From Blastococcus litoris (GTDB lineage: Bacteria > Actinomycetota > Actinomycetes > Mycobacteriales > Geodermatophilaceae), in NCBI RefSeq assembly GCF_003075095.1, contig NZ_QCZF01000009.1, positions 62,001 through 126,000 of the forward strand: DNA of 64,000 nt. Direction: 5' to 3'. Below the pieces are notes generated by a model. That model saw nothing but the letters and a program-made list of their open reading frames with translations. It searched no databases and was not told the DNA's origin. The translations under genes and the position numbers were made by a program. This document shows, one piece after another, positions 16,762 through 27,850 of the stretch (the first letter of the stretch is position 1; every line of letters begins with the position of its first letter).

Positions 16762-18254
16762 GGTTCGGCTTCACCAGCCCGACCGCGGAGGAGTACGCCG
16801 CGCTGGACCAGGCGGTCGTCCCCGTCACCCGGCGGCTGCTCGCCGACAGCGAGACCGCCGTCGGCATCTACCGCAAGCTCGCCGGCAACCGGCCGGGCAC
16901 GGTGCTGCTGGAGTCGGCCGAGCAGGGCAAGCGCTGGGCGCGCTACAGCTTCGTCGGGGTGCGCAGCGCCGGTGTCCTCACCGAGCGGGACGGCGTCACG
17001 CAGTGGCTGGGCGAGCAGGTCCCCGGGCTCACCGACGACCTGCCCGCCGACCCGCTCGCCGCCGTCCGCACGCTGGCCCGCCGGTTCCGGTCACCGCGTC
17101 ACGAGGACCTGCCGCCGCTCACCGGCGGCCTGGTCGGCTACCTCGGGTACGACGTCGTCCGGCGGCTGGAGCGGCTGCCCTCGACGAGCGCCGCCGACCT
17201 GGGCATGCCCGAGCTGGCGATGATGCTCGTGACCGACCTGGCGGTGCTCGACCACACCGACGGCTCGGTGCTGCTCATCGCCAACGCGCTGCGCGGGGGA
17301 GCGGGGTACGAGGACGCCGTCGCCCGGCTGGACGCGATGGCCGCCGACCTCACGAAGGCGGTGCCCCCGGGCCTCGCCGTGTTCGAGCGGGCCGACCCGC
17401 CGCCGGTCACCAGCAACCTCGCGCCGGGCCTGTTCGAGGACGGCGTCGAGCGGATCCGCGAGCACATCCGGGCCGGCGACGCCTTCCAGGTCGTGCTCGC
17501 CCAGCGCTTCGAGCTGGCCACCGACGTCGAGGCGCTGGACCTCTACCGGGTGCTGCGGGCGACCAACCCGTCGCCGTACATGTACCTGCTGCGCTTCGCC
17601 GGCCGCGAGTCGCCGTTCGACGTCGTCGGCTCCTCGCCCGAGGCCCTGGTGACCGTCACGGGCACCTCGGCGGTGGTGCACCCGCCGGCCGGCACCCGGC
17701 CGCGTGGCGCGACGCCGGAGGAGGACGTCCGGCTGGCCGACGGCCTGCTCGCCGACCCGAAGGAGCGGGCCGAGCACGTCATGCTCGTCGACCTCGCCCG
17801 CAACGACCTGGGGCGGGTGTGCGTGCCGGGCACCGTGGAGGTGCCCGACTTCATGCGGGTCGAGCACTACAGCCACGTCATGCACCTGGTCTCGACCGTG
17901 ACCGGCACGGTGGCGCCCGAGCACGATGCGCTCGACGTCTTCGACGCCACCTTCCCGGCGGGGACCGTCTCCGGCGCCCCGAAGCCGAGGGCCATGGAGA
18001 TCATCGAGTCGCTGGAGCCGACCCGGCGGGCGCTCTACGCCGGCACCGTCGGCTACGTCGACTCCAGCGGGGACATGGACATGGCGATCGCCATCCGCAC
18101 CGCCGTCCTCCACCAGGGCCGGGCGTACGTGCAGGCCGGCGCCGGGGTCGTCGCCGACAGCGACCCCGCGACCGAGGAGGCGGAGACCCGCCACAAGGCC
18201 CGGGCGGTGCTCTCGGCGATCGCCACGGCCGAAGGACTGCGGGAGCTCCGGTGA
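16758..18254 (+). CDS. trpE: Anthranilate synthase component I TrpE
   Basis: A 498-residue enzyme making anthranilate from chorismate, the first step to tryptophan. It shows the N-terminal LLES motif (about residue 52) used for tryptophan feedback inhibition. The chorismate-binding C-terminal domain has the segments [32 protein letters not shown] and [19 protein letters not shown] glutaminase partner (TrpG) is not in the window. The GTG overlaps hisI, and the stop overlaps the following membrane gene. Confidence 0.97.
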   Translation: MRFGFTSPTAEEYAALDQAVVPVTRRLLADSETAVGIYRKLAGNRPGTVLLESAEQGKRWARYSFVGVRSAGVLTERDGVTQWLGEQVPGLTDDLPADPLAAVRTLARRFRSPRHEDLPPLTGGLVGYLGYDVVRRLERLPSTSAADLGMPELAMMLVTDLAVLDHTDGSVLLIANALRGGAGYEDAVARLDAMAADLTKAVPPGLAVFERADPPPVTSNLAPGLFEDGVERIREHIRAGDAFQVVLAQRFELATDVEALDLYRVLRATNPSPYMYLLRFAGRESPFDVVGSSPEALVTVTGTSAVVHPPAGTRPRGATPEEDVRLADGLLADPKERAEHVMLVDLARNDLGRVCVPGTVEVPDFMRVEHYSHVMHLVSTVTGTVAPEHDALDVFDATFPAGTVSGAPKPRAMEIIESLEPTRRALYAGTVGYVDSSGDMDMAIAIRTAVLHQGRAYVQAGAGVVADSDPATEEAETRHKARAVLSAIATAEGLRELR

Positions 18255-18805
18255 GCGCCGCACGGCGGGAGCTCGGCGCCGCCGTCGTCGGGGCGGTGCT
18301 GGCGGGCGCTCTGGCCCTCGTGGCCGGTGGCCAGGCGTGGGCGGAGACCACCGTCGACCGGCGGCCGCCGCTGCCGCCGGTGGTCGAGACCCTGTCGGGG
18401 GCCGACGCCGCGCCGCTGGTCCCCGCGACGGGGCTGGTCCTGCTCGCGGCGGCGGTGGCGCTGCTCGCCGTGCGCTCCGCCGGCCGCGTCGTCGTCGGGC
18501 TGCTGATGGCGGTCGCCGGTGGCGTGCTGGCCTGGTCGGGGGTCCGGGCGCTCGCCGGAGGGCTCGACGTCGACGGCGCCGCCGTCGACGTCACTGCGTC
18601 CTGGCCGGTCCTGGCCGTGCTGGCCGGTGTGCTGGGCGTCGCCGCAGGAGTCGTCGTCGTGCTGCGCGGCCGGTCCTGGCCCGGCATGGGCCGCCGGTAC
18701 GAGCGGGCGCCGGCGGACGCACCGCCCGCCCGGGAGCAGACCGACGAGGACAGGTCGCAGGCCGCCTGGAAGGCCCTCGACCGGGGCGAGGACCCGACCG
18801 CATAG
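18251..18805 (+). CDS. Trp operon-associated membrane protein (TIGR02234 type)
   Basis: A 184-residue protein with four hydrophobic helices (about residues 8-28, 55-75, 78-98 and 120-142) and an acidic/basic soluble tail. A membrane protein of this size directly between trpE and trpC is a conserved actinobacterial arrangement (TIGR02234/Trp_oprn_chp). No function is established, although involvement in tryptophan or precursor transport or regulation is often guessed from location. It starts with GTG in a four-base overlap with trpE. Confidence 0.85.
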   Translation: MSAARRELGAAVVGAVLAGALALVAGGQAWAETTVDRRPPLPPVVETLSGADAAPLVPATGLVLLAAAVALLAVRSAGRVVVGLLMAVAGGVLAWSGVRALAGGLDVDGAAVDVTASWPVLAVLAGVLGVAAGVVVVLRGRSWPGMGRRYERAPADAPPAREQTDEDRSQAAWKALDRGEDPTA

Positions 18806-18863
18806 CCGAACGCGACCCGCTCGGTCCACCCGCCCCCCGGCCGGGGCGCCGGACCACCGCCCT

Positions 18864-18869
18864 TACAGT
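18864..18869 (+). promoter_or_regulatory. Candidate -10 element for trpC
   Basis: TACAGT lies in the 160-base gap after the TIGR02234 gene and would give a leader of about 90 bases. No matching -35 is seen. The leader holds the 13-codon frame at 18928. Confidence 0.35.
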
Positions 18870-18927
18870 GGATCTCGCCCATCCGCCCGGCGAGGGGACG
18901 TGTTTCGTGCGACATCCGGAGGACCGC

Positions 18928-18969
18928 GTGAGCAGCCGCGCAGCGCTGTCGACAGGCGCGCGACCGTGA
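18928..18969 (+). CDS. Candidate 13-residue leader peptide coupled to trpC
   Basis: GTG at 18928 is preceded by GGAGG at 18918-18922 (five-base spacing). It opens a 13-codon frame ending in TGA at 18967-18969. That stop overlaps the trpC GTG as GTGA, the same joint used between true operon partners here. trpC itself has no good ribosome site. The peptide has no Trp codon, so this is not a classic attenuator. It may only deliver ribosomes to trpC. It could also be coincidence in GC-rich sequence. Confidence 0.4.
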   Translation: MSSRAALSTGARP

Positions 18970-19775
18970 ACGTGCTCGACGAGATCGTCGCCGGCGTCCG
19001 CGAGGACCTCGCCGCGCGCGAGGCCGTCACCCCGCTCGAGGAGATCAAGGCCGCCGCGCGCGACGCCCGTCCCTCCCTGGACGCGCTCGCCGCGCTGCGC
19101 GCCCCTGGCGTCGGCGTGATCGCCGAGGTCAAGCGGCGCAGCCCGTCCAAGGGCGAGCTCGCCGACATCCCCGACCCCGCCCAGCTCGCCGTCCAGTACG
19201 CGGCCGGCGGCGCCCGGGTGATCAGCGTCCTGACCGAGCAGCGGCGTTTCGGCGGCTCGCAGGCCGACCTCGACGCCGTCCGGGCCGTGGTCGACGTGCC
19301 GATCCTGTGCAAGGACTTCGTCGTCAGCAGCTACCAGGTCCACGAGGCGCGGGCGCACGGGGCCGACGTGGTCCTGCTGATCGTGGCCGCGCTCGAGCAG
19401 AACGCCCTGGTCGGTCTGCTGGAGCGGGTGGAGTCGCTCGGCATGACCGCGCTGGTCGAGGTGCACACCGAGGCCGAGGCAGACCGCGCCCTGGACGCCG
19501 GCGCCTCCGTGATCGGGGTCAACGCCCGCGACCTGACCACGCTGCAGGTCGACCGCTCCACCTTCGAGAAGATCGCCCCCGGCCTGCCGTCGGGCGTGGT
19601 GAAGGTGGCCGAGTCCGGTGTCCGGGGGCCGCACGACCTGATCGGGTACGCCGCGGCCGGCGCGGACGCCGTCCTCGTCGGCGAGGGGCTGGTGACCGCC
19701 GGCGACGCCCGCCAGGCCGTCGCCGACCTCGTCACGGCGGGCGCGCACCCCGCTACGCCGAGAACCAGCCGCTGA
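18966..19775 (+). CDS. trpC: Indole-3-glycerol phosphate synthase TrpC
   Basis: A 269-residue (beta-alpha)8 enzyme closing the indole ring from CdRP. It has [10 protein letters not shown] (about residue 55), [30 protein letters not shown] and the ESGV phosphate loop. The GTG at 18966 gives the usual VLDEIV family N-terminus. Longer frames upstream have no homology-like sequence. It is separated from trpE by the TIGR02234 gene and a 160-base leader, so it may be regulated separately from trpE. Confidence 0.96.
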   Translation: MNVLDEIVAGVREDLAAREAVTPLEEIKAAARDARPSLDALAALRAPGVGVIAEVKRRSPSKGELADIPDPAQLAVQYAAGGARVISVLTEQRRFGGSQADLDAVRAVVDVPILCKDFVVSSYQVHEARAHGADVVLLIVAALEQNALVGLLERVESLGMTALVEVHTEAEADRALDAGASVIGVNARDLTTLQVDRSTFEKIAPGLPSGVVKVAESGVRGPHDLIGYAAAGADAVLVGEGLVTAGDARQAVADLVTAGAHPATPRTSR

Positions 19776-19779
19776 TCCC

Positions 19780-19785
19780 TACTCT
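19780..19785 (+). promoter_or_regulatory. -10 element, leaderless trpB promoter
   Basis: TACTCT lies 6 bases before the trpB ATG, in a 16-base gap after trpC. trpBA can thus be transcribed apart from trpC. Confidence 0.55.
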
Positions 19786-19791
19786 GGTCGC

Positions 19792-21144
19792 ATGACGACG
19801 ACCAGCCCAGCGACGCAGACCGGAGAACTCCCGCTCCCGGCGCGCCCGGGCTGGCCCGACGCGACCGGCCACTTCGGCGTCTTCGGCGGCCGCTTCGTGC
19901 CCGAGGCGCTGATCGCCGCGCTCGACGAGCTGACCGAGGCCTACGAGGCCATGCGGGTGGACCCCGCGTTCCTCGCCGAGTTCGCCCGGCTGCAGCGCGA
20001 CTACACGGGGCGGCCGAGCCCGATCACCGAGGTGCCCAAGTTCGCCGAGCACTGCGGCGGCGCCCGTGTGCTGCTCAAGCGCGAGGACCTCAACCACACC
20101 GGCTCGCACAAGATCAACAACGTGCTGGGCCAGGCGCTGCTGACGCGTCGGATCGGCAAGACGCGGGTCATCGCCGAGACCGGCGCCGGGCAGCACGGCG
20201 TGGCGACAGCGACGGCAGCCGCGCTCATGGGGCTCTCCTGCACCGTCTACATGGGCGAGGAGGACACCCGCCGGCAGGCCCTGAACGTCGCGCGCATGCG
20301 GCTGCTCGGTGCAGAGGTCATCCCGGTGACCACCGGCTCGCGCACCCTCAAGGACGCGATCAACGAGGCGTTCCGCGACTGGGTCACCAACGTGGAGACG
20401 ACCAACTACGTGTTCGGCACCGTCGCCGGTCCGCACCCGTTCCCGGCGATGGTGCGCGACTTCCAGCGGGTGATCGGCGACGAGGCCCGTGTCCAGCTGC
20501 TCGAGCGGGAGGGGCGGCTGCCCGACGCCGTGCTCGCCTGCGTCGGCGGCGGCTCCAACGCGATCGGCATCTTCACCGCCTTCGTCCCCGACGACGGCGT
20601 CCGGCTGGTCGGGCTGGAGGCGGCCGGGGACGGCGTGGAGAGCGGGCGGCACGCGGCGACGATCACCGGCGGCACGCCCGGTGTGCTGCACGGTGCACGC
20701 TCGTACCTGCTGCAGGACGAGCACGGCCAGACCATCGAGTCGCACTCGATCAGCGCCGGGCTGGACTACCCGGGCGTCGGGCCGGAGCACTCCTACCTGC
20801 ACGACATCGGCCGCGCCGAGTACCGGCCGGTGACCGACGCCGAGGCCATGGAGGCCTTCGCCCTCCTGTGCCGCACCGAGGGCATCATCCCGGCGATCGA
20901 GTCCGCGCACGCCCTCGCCGGCGCGATGACGCTCGGCCAGGAGCTCGGGCGGGACGCCCTGCTCCTGGTGAACCTCTCCGGCCGGGGCGACAAGGACGTG
21001 GAGACGGCGTCGCGCTGGTTCGGGCTGGGCGACCGCGAGGAGGTCGACCCGGGGCCCGGTCTGGACACCGACCAGCAGCCGACCGAGGGCGCGGTCAGCA
21101 ACGACGAGGGCGTGAGCGGCCAGGACGCGGGGGAGACGGCGTGA
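19792..21144 (+). CDS. trpB: Tryptophan synthase beta chain TrpB
   Basis: A 450-residue PLP enzyme condensing indole with serine. GRFVPEAL near the start, the PLP lysine in [27 protein letters not shown] and LSGRGDKD are all present. The C-terminus carries about 30 extra acidic residues ([12 protein letters not shown], then QPTEGAVSN) beyond the usual end, probably disordered. The ATG has a leaderless -10. The stop overlaps trpA by GTGA, matching the alpha2beta2 complex. Confidence 0.97.
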   Translation: MTTTSPATQTGELPLPARPGWPDATGHFGVFGGRFVPEALIAALDELTEAYEAMRVDPAFLAEFARLQRDYTGRPSPITEVPKFAEHCGGARVLLKREDLNHTGSHKINNVLGQALLTRRIGKTRVIAETGAGQHGVATATAAALMGLSCTVYMGEEDTRRQALNVARMRLLGAEVIPVTTGSRTLKDAINEAFRDWVTNVETTNYVFGTVAGPHPFPAMVRDFQRVIGDEARVQLLEREGRLPDAVLACVGGGSNAIGIFTAFVPDDGVRLVGLEAAGDGVESGRHAATITGGTPGVLHGARSYLLQDEHGQTIESHSISAGLDYPGVGPEHSYLHDIGRAEYRPVTDAEAMEAFALLCRTEGIIPAIESAHALAGAMTLGQELGRDALLLVNLSGRGDKDVETASRWFGLGDREEVDPGPGLDTDQQPTEGAVSNDEGVSGQDAGETA

Positions 21145-21926
21145 GCGCGCTGGCCGACCGCATCGCCGCGGCGAAGTCGCACGACCGGGCCGCGCTGGTC
21201 GCCTACCTGCCGGTGGGCTACCCCGACGTCGACACGTCGATCGCGGCGATGGTCGCGGCCGTCGAGGGCGGGGCCGACGTCGTCGAGATCGGCGTCCCCT
21301 ACAGCGACCCCGGCATGGACGGCCCCGTCATCCAGGAGGCGGTGGACGTCGCCGTCCGGGCCGGGGTCGGCATGCGCGACGTGCTGCGTGCGGTCTCGGC
21401 GGTCGCCGACGCGGGCGCTGTCCCGGTGGTGATGAGCTACTGGAACCCGATCGAGCGGTACGGGGTGGCGCGGTTCGCCGCCGACCTCGCCGCGGCCGGC
21501 GGAGCGGGCGCGATCACCCCCGACCTCATCCCCGACGAGGCCGCCGAGTGGCTGGCGGCCTCGGACGAGCACGGGCTGGACCGGGTGTTCCTCGTCGCGC
21601 CGTCCTCGACCGGCGCCCGCCTGCGCTCGACCACCGCGGCGTGCCGGGGCTTCGTCTACGCCGCCTCGACCATGGGCGTCACCGGCACGCGGGAGACCGT
21701 GGGTGACACGGCCGAGGCGCTGGTCGCCCGGACCCGCGAGGCGGCGCCCGGTCTCGCCGTCTGCGTCGGGCTAGGCGTCTCGAACGGTCAGCAGGCCGCC
21801 GAGGTCGCGGGCTTCGCCGACGGCGTGATCGTGGGGTCCGCCTACGTCCGCGAGCTGCTCGAGGGGCGGGGCGTCGACGGCGTCCGGGCGCTGTCGGAGG
21901 ACCTGGCGAAGGGAGTCCGGGCATGA
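21141..21926 (+). CDS. trpA: Tryptophan synthase alpha chain TrpA
   Basis: A 261-residue (beta-alpha)8 lyase releasing indole from indole-3-glycerol phosphate. The catalytic Glu ([11 protein letters not shown]) and Asp ([10 protein letters not shown]) are visible. The segment after SDP reads GMDGPVIQ where most TrpA have DPLADGPVIQ, a common actinobacterial variant. The start is GTG in a four-base overlap with trpB, and the stop overlaps the lgt ATG by four bases. Confidence 0.96.
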   Translation: MSALADRIAAAKSHDRAALVAYLPVGYPDVDTSIAAMVAAVEGGADVVEIGVPYSDPGMDGPVIQEAVDVAVRAGVGMRDVLRAVSAVADAGAVPVVMSYWNPIERYGVARFAADLAAAGGAGAITPDLIPDEAAEWLAASDEHGLDRVFLVAPSSTGARLRSTTAACRGFVYAASTMGVTGTRETVGDTAEALVARTREAAPGLAVCVGLGVSNGQQAAEVAGFADGVIVGSAYVRELLEGRGVDGVRALSEDLAKGVRA

Positions 21927-22807
21927 TCCTGGCGAGCATCCCCAGCCCCACGCAGGGCGTCTGGGAGCTGGGCCCGCTGCCGCTGCGGGCCTACGCCCTG
22001 TGCATCGTCGCCGGCATCGTCGCCGCGGTGCTGATCACCGAGAAGCGGTGGGTGGCCCGGGGTGGCGCGCCCGGCGACGTCCTCGACATCGCCGTCTGGG
22101 CGGTGCCCTTCGGGATCATCGGCGGGCGGCTGTACCACGTGATCTCCAGCCCGCGCGCCTACTTCGGCGAGGGCGGCGACCCGCTGCGGGCCTTCGCCAT
22201 CTGGGAGGGCGGCTTGGGCATCTGGGGCGCCATCGCCCTCGGTGGCGTCGGTGCCTGGATCGCCTGCCGGCGCCGCGGCATCCCGCTGCCGGCGTTCGCC
22301 GACGCGCTGGCTCCGGGTCTGCTGGTCGCGCAGGCGATCGGCCGCCTCGGCAACTGGTTCAACAACGAGCTCTACGGCGGGGCGACCGACCTCCCCTGGG
22401 CGCTGAAGATCTACGAGTGGGACGGCGGCCGGGCGGTGCTCGACGCCGACGGCCAGCCGGTGCTGCTCGGCACCTTCCACCCGACGTTCCTCTACGAGCT
22501 GCTGTGGAACCTGGCGGCGGCTGCCTTCGTGGTCTGGGCCGACCGCCGGTTCCGGCTGGGTCACGGCCGGGCGTTCGCCCTGTACGTGGCCTCCTACTGC
22601 GCAGGCCGCCTGTGGATCGAGCTGCTCCGCACCGACCCGGCGGAGACCTTCTTCGGCGTCCGCATCAACGTCTTCACGTCCGTCGTCGTGGGTGTGCTCG
22701 CGCTGGCCTACTTCTTCTGGCAGCGCGGCCGCCCGCGGGAGGTCATCACGCGCGGTCAGGACGTGGCCGCCCGCGAGGACGATCCCCGGCCCGCCGAGCC
22801 GGGCTGA
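21923..22807 (+). CDS. lgt: Prolipoprotein diacylglyceryl transferase Lgt
   Basis: A 294-residue integral membrane enzyme that adds diacylglycerol to the lipobox Cys of lipoproteins. It has about seven helices and the Lgt signature regions GGRLYHV, EGGLGIWGA and GRLGNWFNNELYGG. Lgt directly after trpA is a conserved actinobacterial order. Its clients in this window include the lipoproteins at 34462, 52854, 54262 and 55840. The ATG overlaps trpA, and an Arg/Asp-rich tail of about 30 residues follows the last helix. Confidence 0.96.
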   Translation: MILASIPSPTQGVWELGPLPLRAYALCIVAGIVAAVLITEKRWVARGGAPGDVLDIAVWAVPFGIIGGRLYHVISSPRAYFGEGGDPLRAFAIWEGGLGIWGAIALGGVGAWIACRRRGIPLPAFADALAPGLLVAQAIGRLGNWFNNELYGGATDLPWALKIYEWDGGRAVLDADGQPVLLGTFHPTFLYELLWNLAAAAFVVWADRRFRLGHGRAFALYVASYCAGRLWIELLRTDPAETFFGVRINVFTSVVVGVLALAYFFWQRGRPREVITRGQDVAAREDDPRPAEPG

Positions 22808-22828
22808 TCAGCCGTTCCCGCCAGGCAA

Positions 22829-22849
22829 CGCGTCGATCCTGCCGACGCG
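22829..22849 (+). terminator. Possible stem-loop terminator after lgt
   Basis: A 7-bp stem CGCGTCG/CGACGCG with a 7-base loop, 22 bases after the lgt stop. No T-run follows. Confidence 0.35.
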
Positions 22850-22881
22850 CCGGATGTGAGGTTTATCCGGCCTGAGCCCGT

Positions 22882-22899
22882 GTTACGGCTGTGTACCCT
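22882..22899 (+). promoter_or_regulatory. Candidate gltB promoter with GlnR-like half sites
   Basis: TACCCT at 22894-22899 could be the -10. GTTAC-N6-GTACC overlaps it. GlnR sites have the general form GTNAC-N6-GNAAC, so the second half is imperfect. Confidence 0.3.
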
Positions 22900-23152
22900 T
22901 CGCGTCAGGCCCGCCAGTGATCCTGGTCGGGCCGAACAGTCGGACCGGGCCAGCGTCGCCCCGCGGACGACAGCTCGTCGGCACCACACCCGACGGGCTC
23001 CAGCCAGCCGCAGCCGGGGCCGACGTCCCCCCGGCAGCCGGCCTCCGCAGTGCCGCCCCCTCCGACCACCGGCCCCTTGACCACCGGCCAGGGCTCCGTG
23101 CCCCCGTCCGCGACCTGCCCAGGCGTGGACGGCCGCCGACGACGGGAGTGAC

Positions 23153-26100
23153 ATGCCCGACCTCACCGCCCCCGCCGCTGCGACGTCAGCAGTCCCGTTC
23201 TCCGCCGTCCCGGCGAAGACCGGCCTCTACGACCCGGCGAACGACAAGGACGCCTGCGGCGTCGCCTTCGTGGCCGACGCCCGCGGCCGTCGTTCCCGGG
23301 CGATCGTGGCCCAGGGCCTCACGGCGCTGCACAACCTCGACCACCGCGGTGCCGCGGGCTCCGAGCCCAACTCGGGCGACGGCGCCGGCATCCTCACCCA
23401 GGTGCCCGACGCGCTGCTGCGCGCGGGCGTCGACTTCGACCTGCCGCCGCAGGGGGAGTACTCGGTCGGCATCGCCTTCCTCCCGACCGACGACGCCGAG
23501 CGGGCCGCCCGCTACGAGGACGTCGCCCGGCTCGCCGAGGAGGAGGGGCTGACCGTCCTCGGCTGGCGCGACGTGCCGATCGACCCCGACGGCGCCGACC
23601 TCGGTCCCACCGCCCGCGCGGTCATGCCGCACTTCGCCCAGCTGTTCGTCGCCGAGACGATGGGTGCGCGGGCCGACGAGAAGGCCTTCGGCGGCAACGT
23701 CGAGTGCAACGGCGTCACGCGGCTGGAGCGGCGCTCCTTCGTGCTGCGCAAGCGGGCCGAGCGCGCCGCCGTCGAGGCCGGCAGCTCCCTCTACATCGCC
23801 TCGCTGTCGTCCCGGACGATCACCTACAAGGGCATGCTGACCACCGACCAGCTGCCGCTGTTCTTCCCCGACCTGCGCGACGAGCGCTACGAGTCGGCGA
23901 TCGCCCTGGTGCACAGCCGCTTCTCGACCAACACCTTCCCGAGCTGGCCGCTGGCCCACCCGTTCCGCTTCATCGCGCACAACGGGGAGATCAACACGAT
24001 CAAGGGCAACCGCAACCGCATGCGGGCCCGTGAGGCGAAGCTCGACACCCAGCTGTTCGACGGCCCGGCCGGTCCCGCCTCCGAGCTCGGCCTGGAGCGG
24101 ATCTTCCCGGTCACCGCCAGCGACTTCAGCGACTCCGCGACGTTCGACGAGGTGCTCGAGCTGCTGCACCTGTCGGGCCGGTCGCTGCCGCACGCCGTCC
24201 TGATGATGATCCCGGAGGCGTGGGAGAACCACGACGAGATGGACCCGGCCCGCCGGGCCTTCTACCGGTTCCACTCCTCGATCATGGAGCCGTGGGACGG
24301 GCCGGCCGCGGTCTGCTTCACCGACGGCACGCTCATCGGCGCCGTCCTCGACCGCAACGGTCTGCGCCCGGGTCGCTGGTGGCACACCAAGGACGACCTG
24401 GTGGTGCTGGCCAGCGAGGTCGGTGTCCTCGACATCCCGCCGGCCGACATCGTGGCCAAGGGCCGCCTGCAGCCCGGTCGCATGTTCCTGGTCGACACCA
24501 GCTCGGGGAAGATCGTCTCCGACGAGGAGGTCAAGGGGGCCCTCGCGGCCGAGCACCCCTACGAGGACTGGCTGCACGCCGGCCTGGTGCACCTGCCCTC
24601 GCTGCCCGAGCGCCGCCGCTCGCGGCCCAGCCACGAGTCCGTCGTCCGCCGGCAGATGCTGTTCGGCTACACGGAGGAGGAGCTGCGGGTCCTGGTGACG
24701 CCGATGGCGTCCTCGGGTGCCGAGCCGATCGGCTCCATGGGCACCGACACCCCGGTCGCGGCGCTGTCGGACCGCTCGCGGCTGCTCTACGACTACTTCG
24801 GGCAGCTGTTCGCCCAGGTGACCAACCCGCCGCTGGACGCCATCCGCGAGGAGCTGGTGACCAGCCTGGGGCGCACCTTCGGGCCGGAGCAGAACCTGCT
24901 GCAGGCCACCCCGGCATCCTGCCGGCAGGTGTACCTGCCGTTCCCGGTCATCGACAACGACGAGCTGGCCAAGATCCTGCACATCGACGACGACGGCGAC
25001 CTGCCCGGCTACGCCGCCGTCCGGATCACCGGTCACTTCGACGTCGACGGCGGCGGTGCCGCGCTCGCCGAGGCCGTCGAGCAGCTGCGCACCAAGGTCT
25101 CCAAGGCGATCGCCGCCGGGGCGCGGATCATCGTGCTCTCCGACCGCGACTGCGACGAGAAGCGCGCCCCGATCCCGTCGCTGCTGATGACCGCGGCGGT
25201 CCACCACCACCTGGTGCGCGAGAAGACCCGCATGGAGGTCGGCCTCGTCGTCGAGTCCGGCGACTGCCGCGAGGTGCACCACGTCGCGCTGCTGCTCGGC
25301 TACGGCGCCGCCGCGGTCAACCCGTACCTGGCGTTCGAGTCGATCGAGGACCTGATTCGCGACGGCGCGCTCACCGGCGTGGAGCCGGCCCAGGCAGTCC
25401 GCAACATGGTCAAGGCGCTCGGCAAGGGCGTCCTCAAGGTCATGAGCAAGATGGGCATCTCGACCGCCGGGTCGTACACGATGGCGCAGATCTTCGAGGC
25501 CGTCGGGCTCTCGCAGGACCTCGTCGAGGAGTACTTCACCGGCACCTCCTGCCCGCTGGGTGGCGTCGGCATCGACGTCCTCGCCGAAGAGGTGGCCATG
25601 CGCCACCGCCGCGCCTACCCCGTGAACCCGACCGAGCGGGCCCACCGCCGGCTGGAGACCGGTGGCGAGTACCAGTGGCGCCGCGAGGGCGAGGTGCACC
25701 TGTTCAACCCGGAGACGGTGTTCCTGCTCCAGCACGCCACCCGCTCGCGGCAGTACGACGTCTTCGAGAAGTACACGCAGACTGTCGACAAGCTGTCGGA
25801 GGAGGCCGCGACGCTGCGCGGGCTCTTCACCCTGAAGACCGGCGTGCGCGAGCCCGTCCCGCTCGACGAGGTCGAGCCGGCCAGCGAGATCGTCAAGCGG
25901 TTCAACACCGGAGCCATGAGCTACGGCTCGATCTCGGCGGAGGCGCACCAGACCCTCGCCATCGCGATGAACCGGCTCGGTGGCCGCTCCAACACCGGTG
26001 AGGGCGGCGAGGACCCCGACCGCTTCACGCCCGACGCGAACGGCGACCTGCGCCGCTCGGCGATCAAGCAGGTCGCCTCGGGGCGCTTCGGCGTGACCAG

Positions 26101-27808
26101 CGAGTACCTGGTCAACGCCGACGACATCCAGATCAAGATGGCGCAGGGCGCCAAGCCCGGCGAGGGCGGCCAGCTGCCCGGCAGCAAGGTCTACCCGTGG
26201 GTGGCGCGCACCCGGCACTCGACGCCGGGCGTCGGGCTGATCAGCCCTCCGCCGCACCACGACATCTACTCGATCGAGGACCTCAAGCAGCTCATCCACG
26301 ACCTCAAGAACGCCAACAACGACGCGCGCGTGCACGTCAAGCTGGTGTCCGAGGTCGGGGTCGGCACGGTCGCGGCGGGTGTGAGCAAGGCGCACGCCGA
26401 CGTCGTCCTGATCTCCGGGCACGACGGCGGCACCGGGGCCGCGCCGCTCACCTCGCTCAAGCACGCCGGTTCCCCGTGGGAGCTGGGCCTGGCCGAGACG
26501 CAGCAGACGCTGCTGGCCAACGGGCTGCGCGACCGGATCGTCGTGCAGGTCGACGGGCAGATGAAGACCGGCCGCGACGTCGTGATCGCCGCGCTGCTGG
26601 GCGCCGAGGAGTTCGGGTTCGCGACCGCGCCGCTGGTGGTCTCCGGCTGCGTGATGATGCGGGTCTGCCACCTCGACACCTGCCCGGTCGGCGTCGCGAC
26701 CCAGAACCCGGAGCTGCGCAAGCGGTTCACCGGGCAGCCGGAGTTCGTCGTCACGTTCTTCGAGTTCCTCGCCGAGCAGGTGCGCAGCTACCTGGCCGAG
26801 CTGGGCTTCCGGTCGATCGACGAGGCGGTGGGCCACGCCGAGCTGCTCGACACCCGCAAGGCCGTGGGCCACTGGAAGGCGCAGGGGCTGGACCTCTCGC
26901 CGATGCTGGTCGTGCCGGAGCTGCCCGAGGGCGCGCCGCTGCGCCAGGTGAAGAACCAGGACCACGGGCTGGACGTCGCCCTCGACCAGACCCTCATCCA
27001 GCTGTGCGAGGGCGCGCTGCTCGACGCGCGGCCGGTCACCCTCGAGCTGCCGGTGCGCAACGTCAACCGCACCGTCGGCACGATGCTGGGCTCGATGGTC
27101 ACCCGCCGCTTCGGCGGCGAGGGCTTGCCCGACGGCACGATCGACCTCACCTTCGGCGGGTCGGCCGGGCAGTCGTTCGGCGCCTTCCTGCCGCGCGGGG
27201 TCACGATGCGGCTGTTCGGCGACGCCAACGACTACGTCGGCAAGGGCCTGTCGGGCGGCCGGATCATCGTCCGGCCGCACCGCGAGGCGCCCTTCGCCGC
27301 CGAGGACAACGTCATCGCCGGGAACGTCATCGGCTACGGGGCGACGGGCGGGGAGATCTTCCTGCGCGGCCGGGTCGGCGAGCGGTTCTGCGTGCGCAAC
27401 TCCGGTGCGCTGGCCGTCGTGGAGGGCGTGGGCGACCACGCGCTGGAGTACATGACCGGTGGCCGCGCGGTGATCCTCGGCGCGACCGGGCGGAACATCG
27501 CCGCGGGCATGTCGGGCGGCATCGGCTACGTGCTCGACCTCGCCCGGCACCGGGTGAACACCGAGATGGTCGACGTCGAGCCGCTGGACGGGGAGTCCGC
27601 GCAGTGGCTGCGCGACGTGCTGGTCCGGTACGCGGGCGACACCGAGTCGACGGTGGCGCAGGCGCTGCTGGCCGACTGGGGACGCTGGTCGGAGCAGTTC
27701 AGCGTGATCATGCCGCGCGACTACAAGCGGGCCCTGGACGCCCAGCGGATGGCCGAGGCGAACGGGACAGACGTCGACCTCGCAGTGATGGAGGCCGCTC
27801 GTGGGTGA
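23153..27808 (+). CDS. gltB: Glutamate synthase large subunit GltB
   Basis: At 1551 residues this is full length for NADPH-GOGAT alpha chains. The first 34 residues are a propeptide, and Cys35 (DACGVAF) would be the exposed N-terminal nucleophile of the glutaminase domain. The central and FMN domains follow, with [10 protein letters not shown] and [12 protein letters not shown]. The 3Fe-4S cluster Cys are in [15 protein letters not shown] (about residue 1165). The C-terminal GXGXG beta-helix is last. It makes glutamate from glutamine and 2-oxoglutarate with GltD. A long leader precedes it. Confidence 0.98.
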   Translation: MPDLTAPAAATSAVPFSAVPAKTGLYDPANDKDACGVAFVADARGRRSRAIVAQGLTALHNLDHRGAAGSEPNSGDGAGILTQVPDALLRAGVDFDLPPQGEYSVGIAFLPTDDAERAARYEDVARLAEEEGLTVLGWRDVPIDPDGADLGPTARAVMPHFAQLFVAETMGARADEKAFGGNVECNGVTRLERRSFVLRKRAERAAVEAGSSLYIASLSSRTITYKGMLTTDQLPLFFPDLRDERYESAIALVHSRFSTNTFPSWPLAHPFRFIAHNGEINTIKGNRNRMRAREAKLDTQLFDGPAGPASELGLERIFPVTASDFSDSATFDEVLELLHLSGRSLPHAVLMMIPEAWENHDEMDPARRAFYRFHSSIMEPWDGPAAVCFTDGTLIGAVLDRNGLRPGRWWHTKDDLVVLASEVGVLDIPPADIVAKGRLQPGRMFLVDTSSGKIVSDEEVKGALAAEHPYEDWLHAGLVHLPSLPERRRSRPSHESVVRRQMLFGYTEEELRVLVTPMASSGAEPIGSMGTDTPVAALSDRSRLLYDYFGQLFAQVTNPPLDAIREELVTSLGRTFGPEQNLLQATPASCRQVYLPFPVIDNDELAKILHIDDDGDLPGYAAVRITGHFDVDGGGAALAEAVEQLRTKVSKAIAAGARIIVLSDRDCDEKRAPIPSLLMTAAVHHHLVREKTRMEVGLVVESGDCREVHHVALLLGYGAAAVNPYLAFESIEDLIRDGALTGVEPAQAVRNMVKALGKGVLKVMSKMGISTAGSYTMAQIFEAVGLSQDLVEEYFTGTSCPLGGVGIDVLAEEVAMRHRRAYPVNPTERAHRRLETGGEYQWRREGEVHLFNPETVFLLQHATRSRQYDVFEKYTQTVDKLSEEAATLRGLFTLKTGVREPVPLDEVEPASEIVKRFNTGAMSYGSISAEAHQTLAIAMNRLGGRSNTGEGGEDPDRFTPDANGDLRRSAIKQVASGRFGVTSEYLVNADDIQIKMAQGAKPGEGGQLPGSKVYPWVARTRHSTPGVGLISPPPHHDIYSIEDLKQLIHDLKNANNDARVHVKLVSEVGVGTVAAGVSKAHADVVLISGHDGGTGAAPLTSLKHAGSPWELGLAETQQTLLANGLRDRIVVQVDGQMKTGRDVVIAALLGAEEFGFATAPLVVSGCVMMRVCHLDTCPVGVATQNPELRKRFTGQPEFVVTFFEFLAEQVRSYLAELGFRSIDEAVGHAELLDTRKAVGHWKAQGLDLSPMLVVPELPEGAPLRQVKNQDHGLDVALDQTLIQLCEGALLDARPVTLELPVRNVNRTVGTMLGSMVTRRFGGEGLPDGTIDLTFGGSAGQSFGAFLPRGVTMRLFGDANDYVGKGLSGGRIIVRPHREAPFAAEDNVIAGNVIGYGATGGEIFLRGRVGERFCVRNSGALAVVEGVGDHALEYMTGGRAVILGATGRNIAAGMSGGIGYVLDLARHRVNTEMVDVEPLDGESAQWLRDVLVRYAGDTESTVAQALLADWGRWSEQFSVIMPRDYKRALDAQRMAEANGTDVDLAVMEAARG

Positions 27809-27811
27809 CAC
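27790..27811 (+). repeat. 22-base direct repeat, copy 1 (gltB end)
   Basis: Covers the last codons and stop of gltB. It matches 27851-27872 at 20 of 22 bases. Both copies contain GGAGGC, then GCTCGTGG, then TGACAC. Confidence 0.75.
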
Positions 27812-27850
27812 GCGCTGCGCAACCGGATGTCTCACGCAACTCGCGCAGGA

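Larger units (their letters stand above)
22808..23152. other. 345-base gap: lgt terminator region and gltB leader
   Basis: The first 50 bases hold a 7-bp hairpin (22829-22849) that may end the lgt transcript. A possible -10 (TACCCT, 22894-22899) overlaps GTTAC-N6-GTACC (22882-22897), which loosely resembles an actinobacterial GlnR site. The remaining 250 bases are a long C-rich leader before gltB. Open frames there (for example 22856-23080 and 22917-23552) have no protein-like pattern. I recognise no riboswitch. Confidence 0.5.

Noticed and set aside
18928-18969. Classic tryptophan attenuator before trpC
   Set aside because: The short frame has no Trp codons, and no alternative terminator/antiterminator hairpins with a T-run are visible.
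22808-23152. Riboswitch in the gltB leader
   Set aside because: The leader is long and GC-rich, but I see no known riboswitch core.
22917-23552. 211-codon frame in the gltB leader
   Set aside because: It overlaps gltB in another frame, has a Pro/Arg/Ser composition typical of GC-rich shadows, and has no ribosome site.
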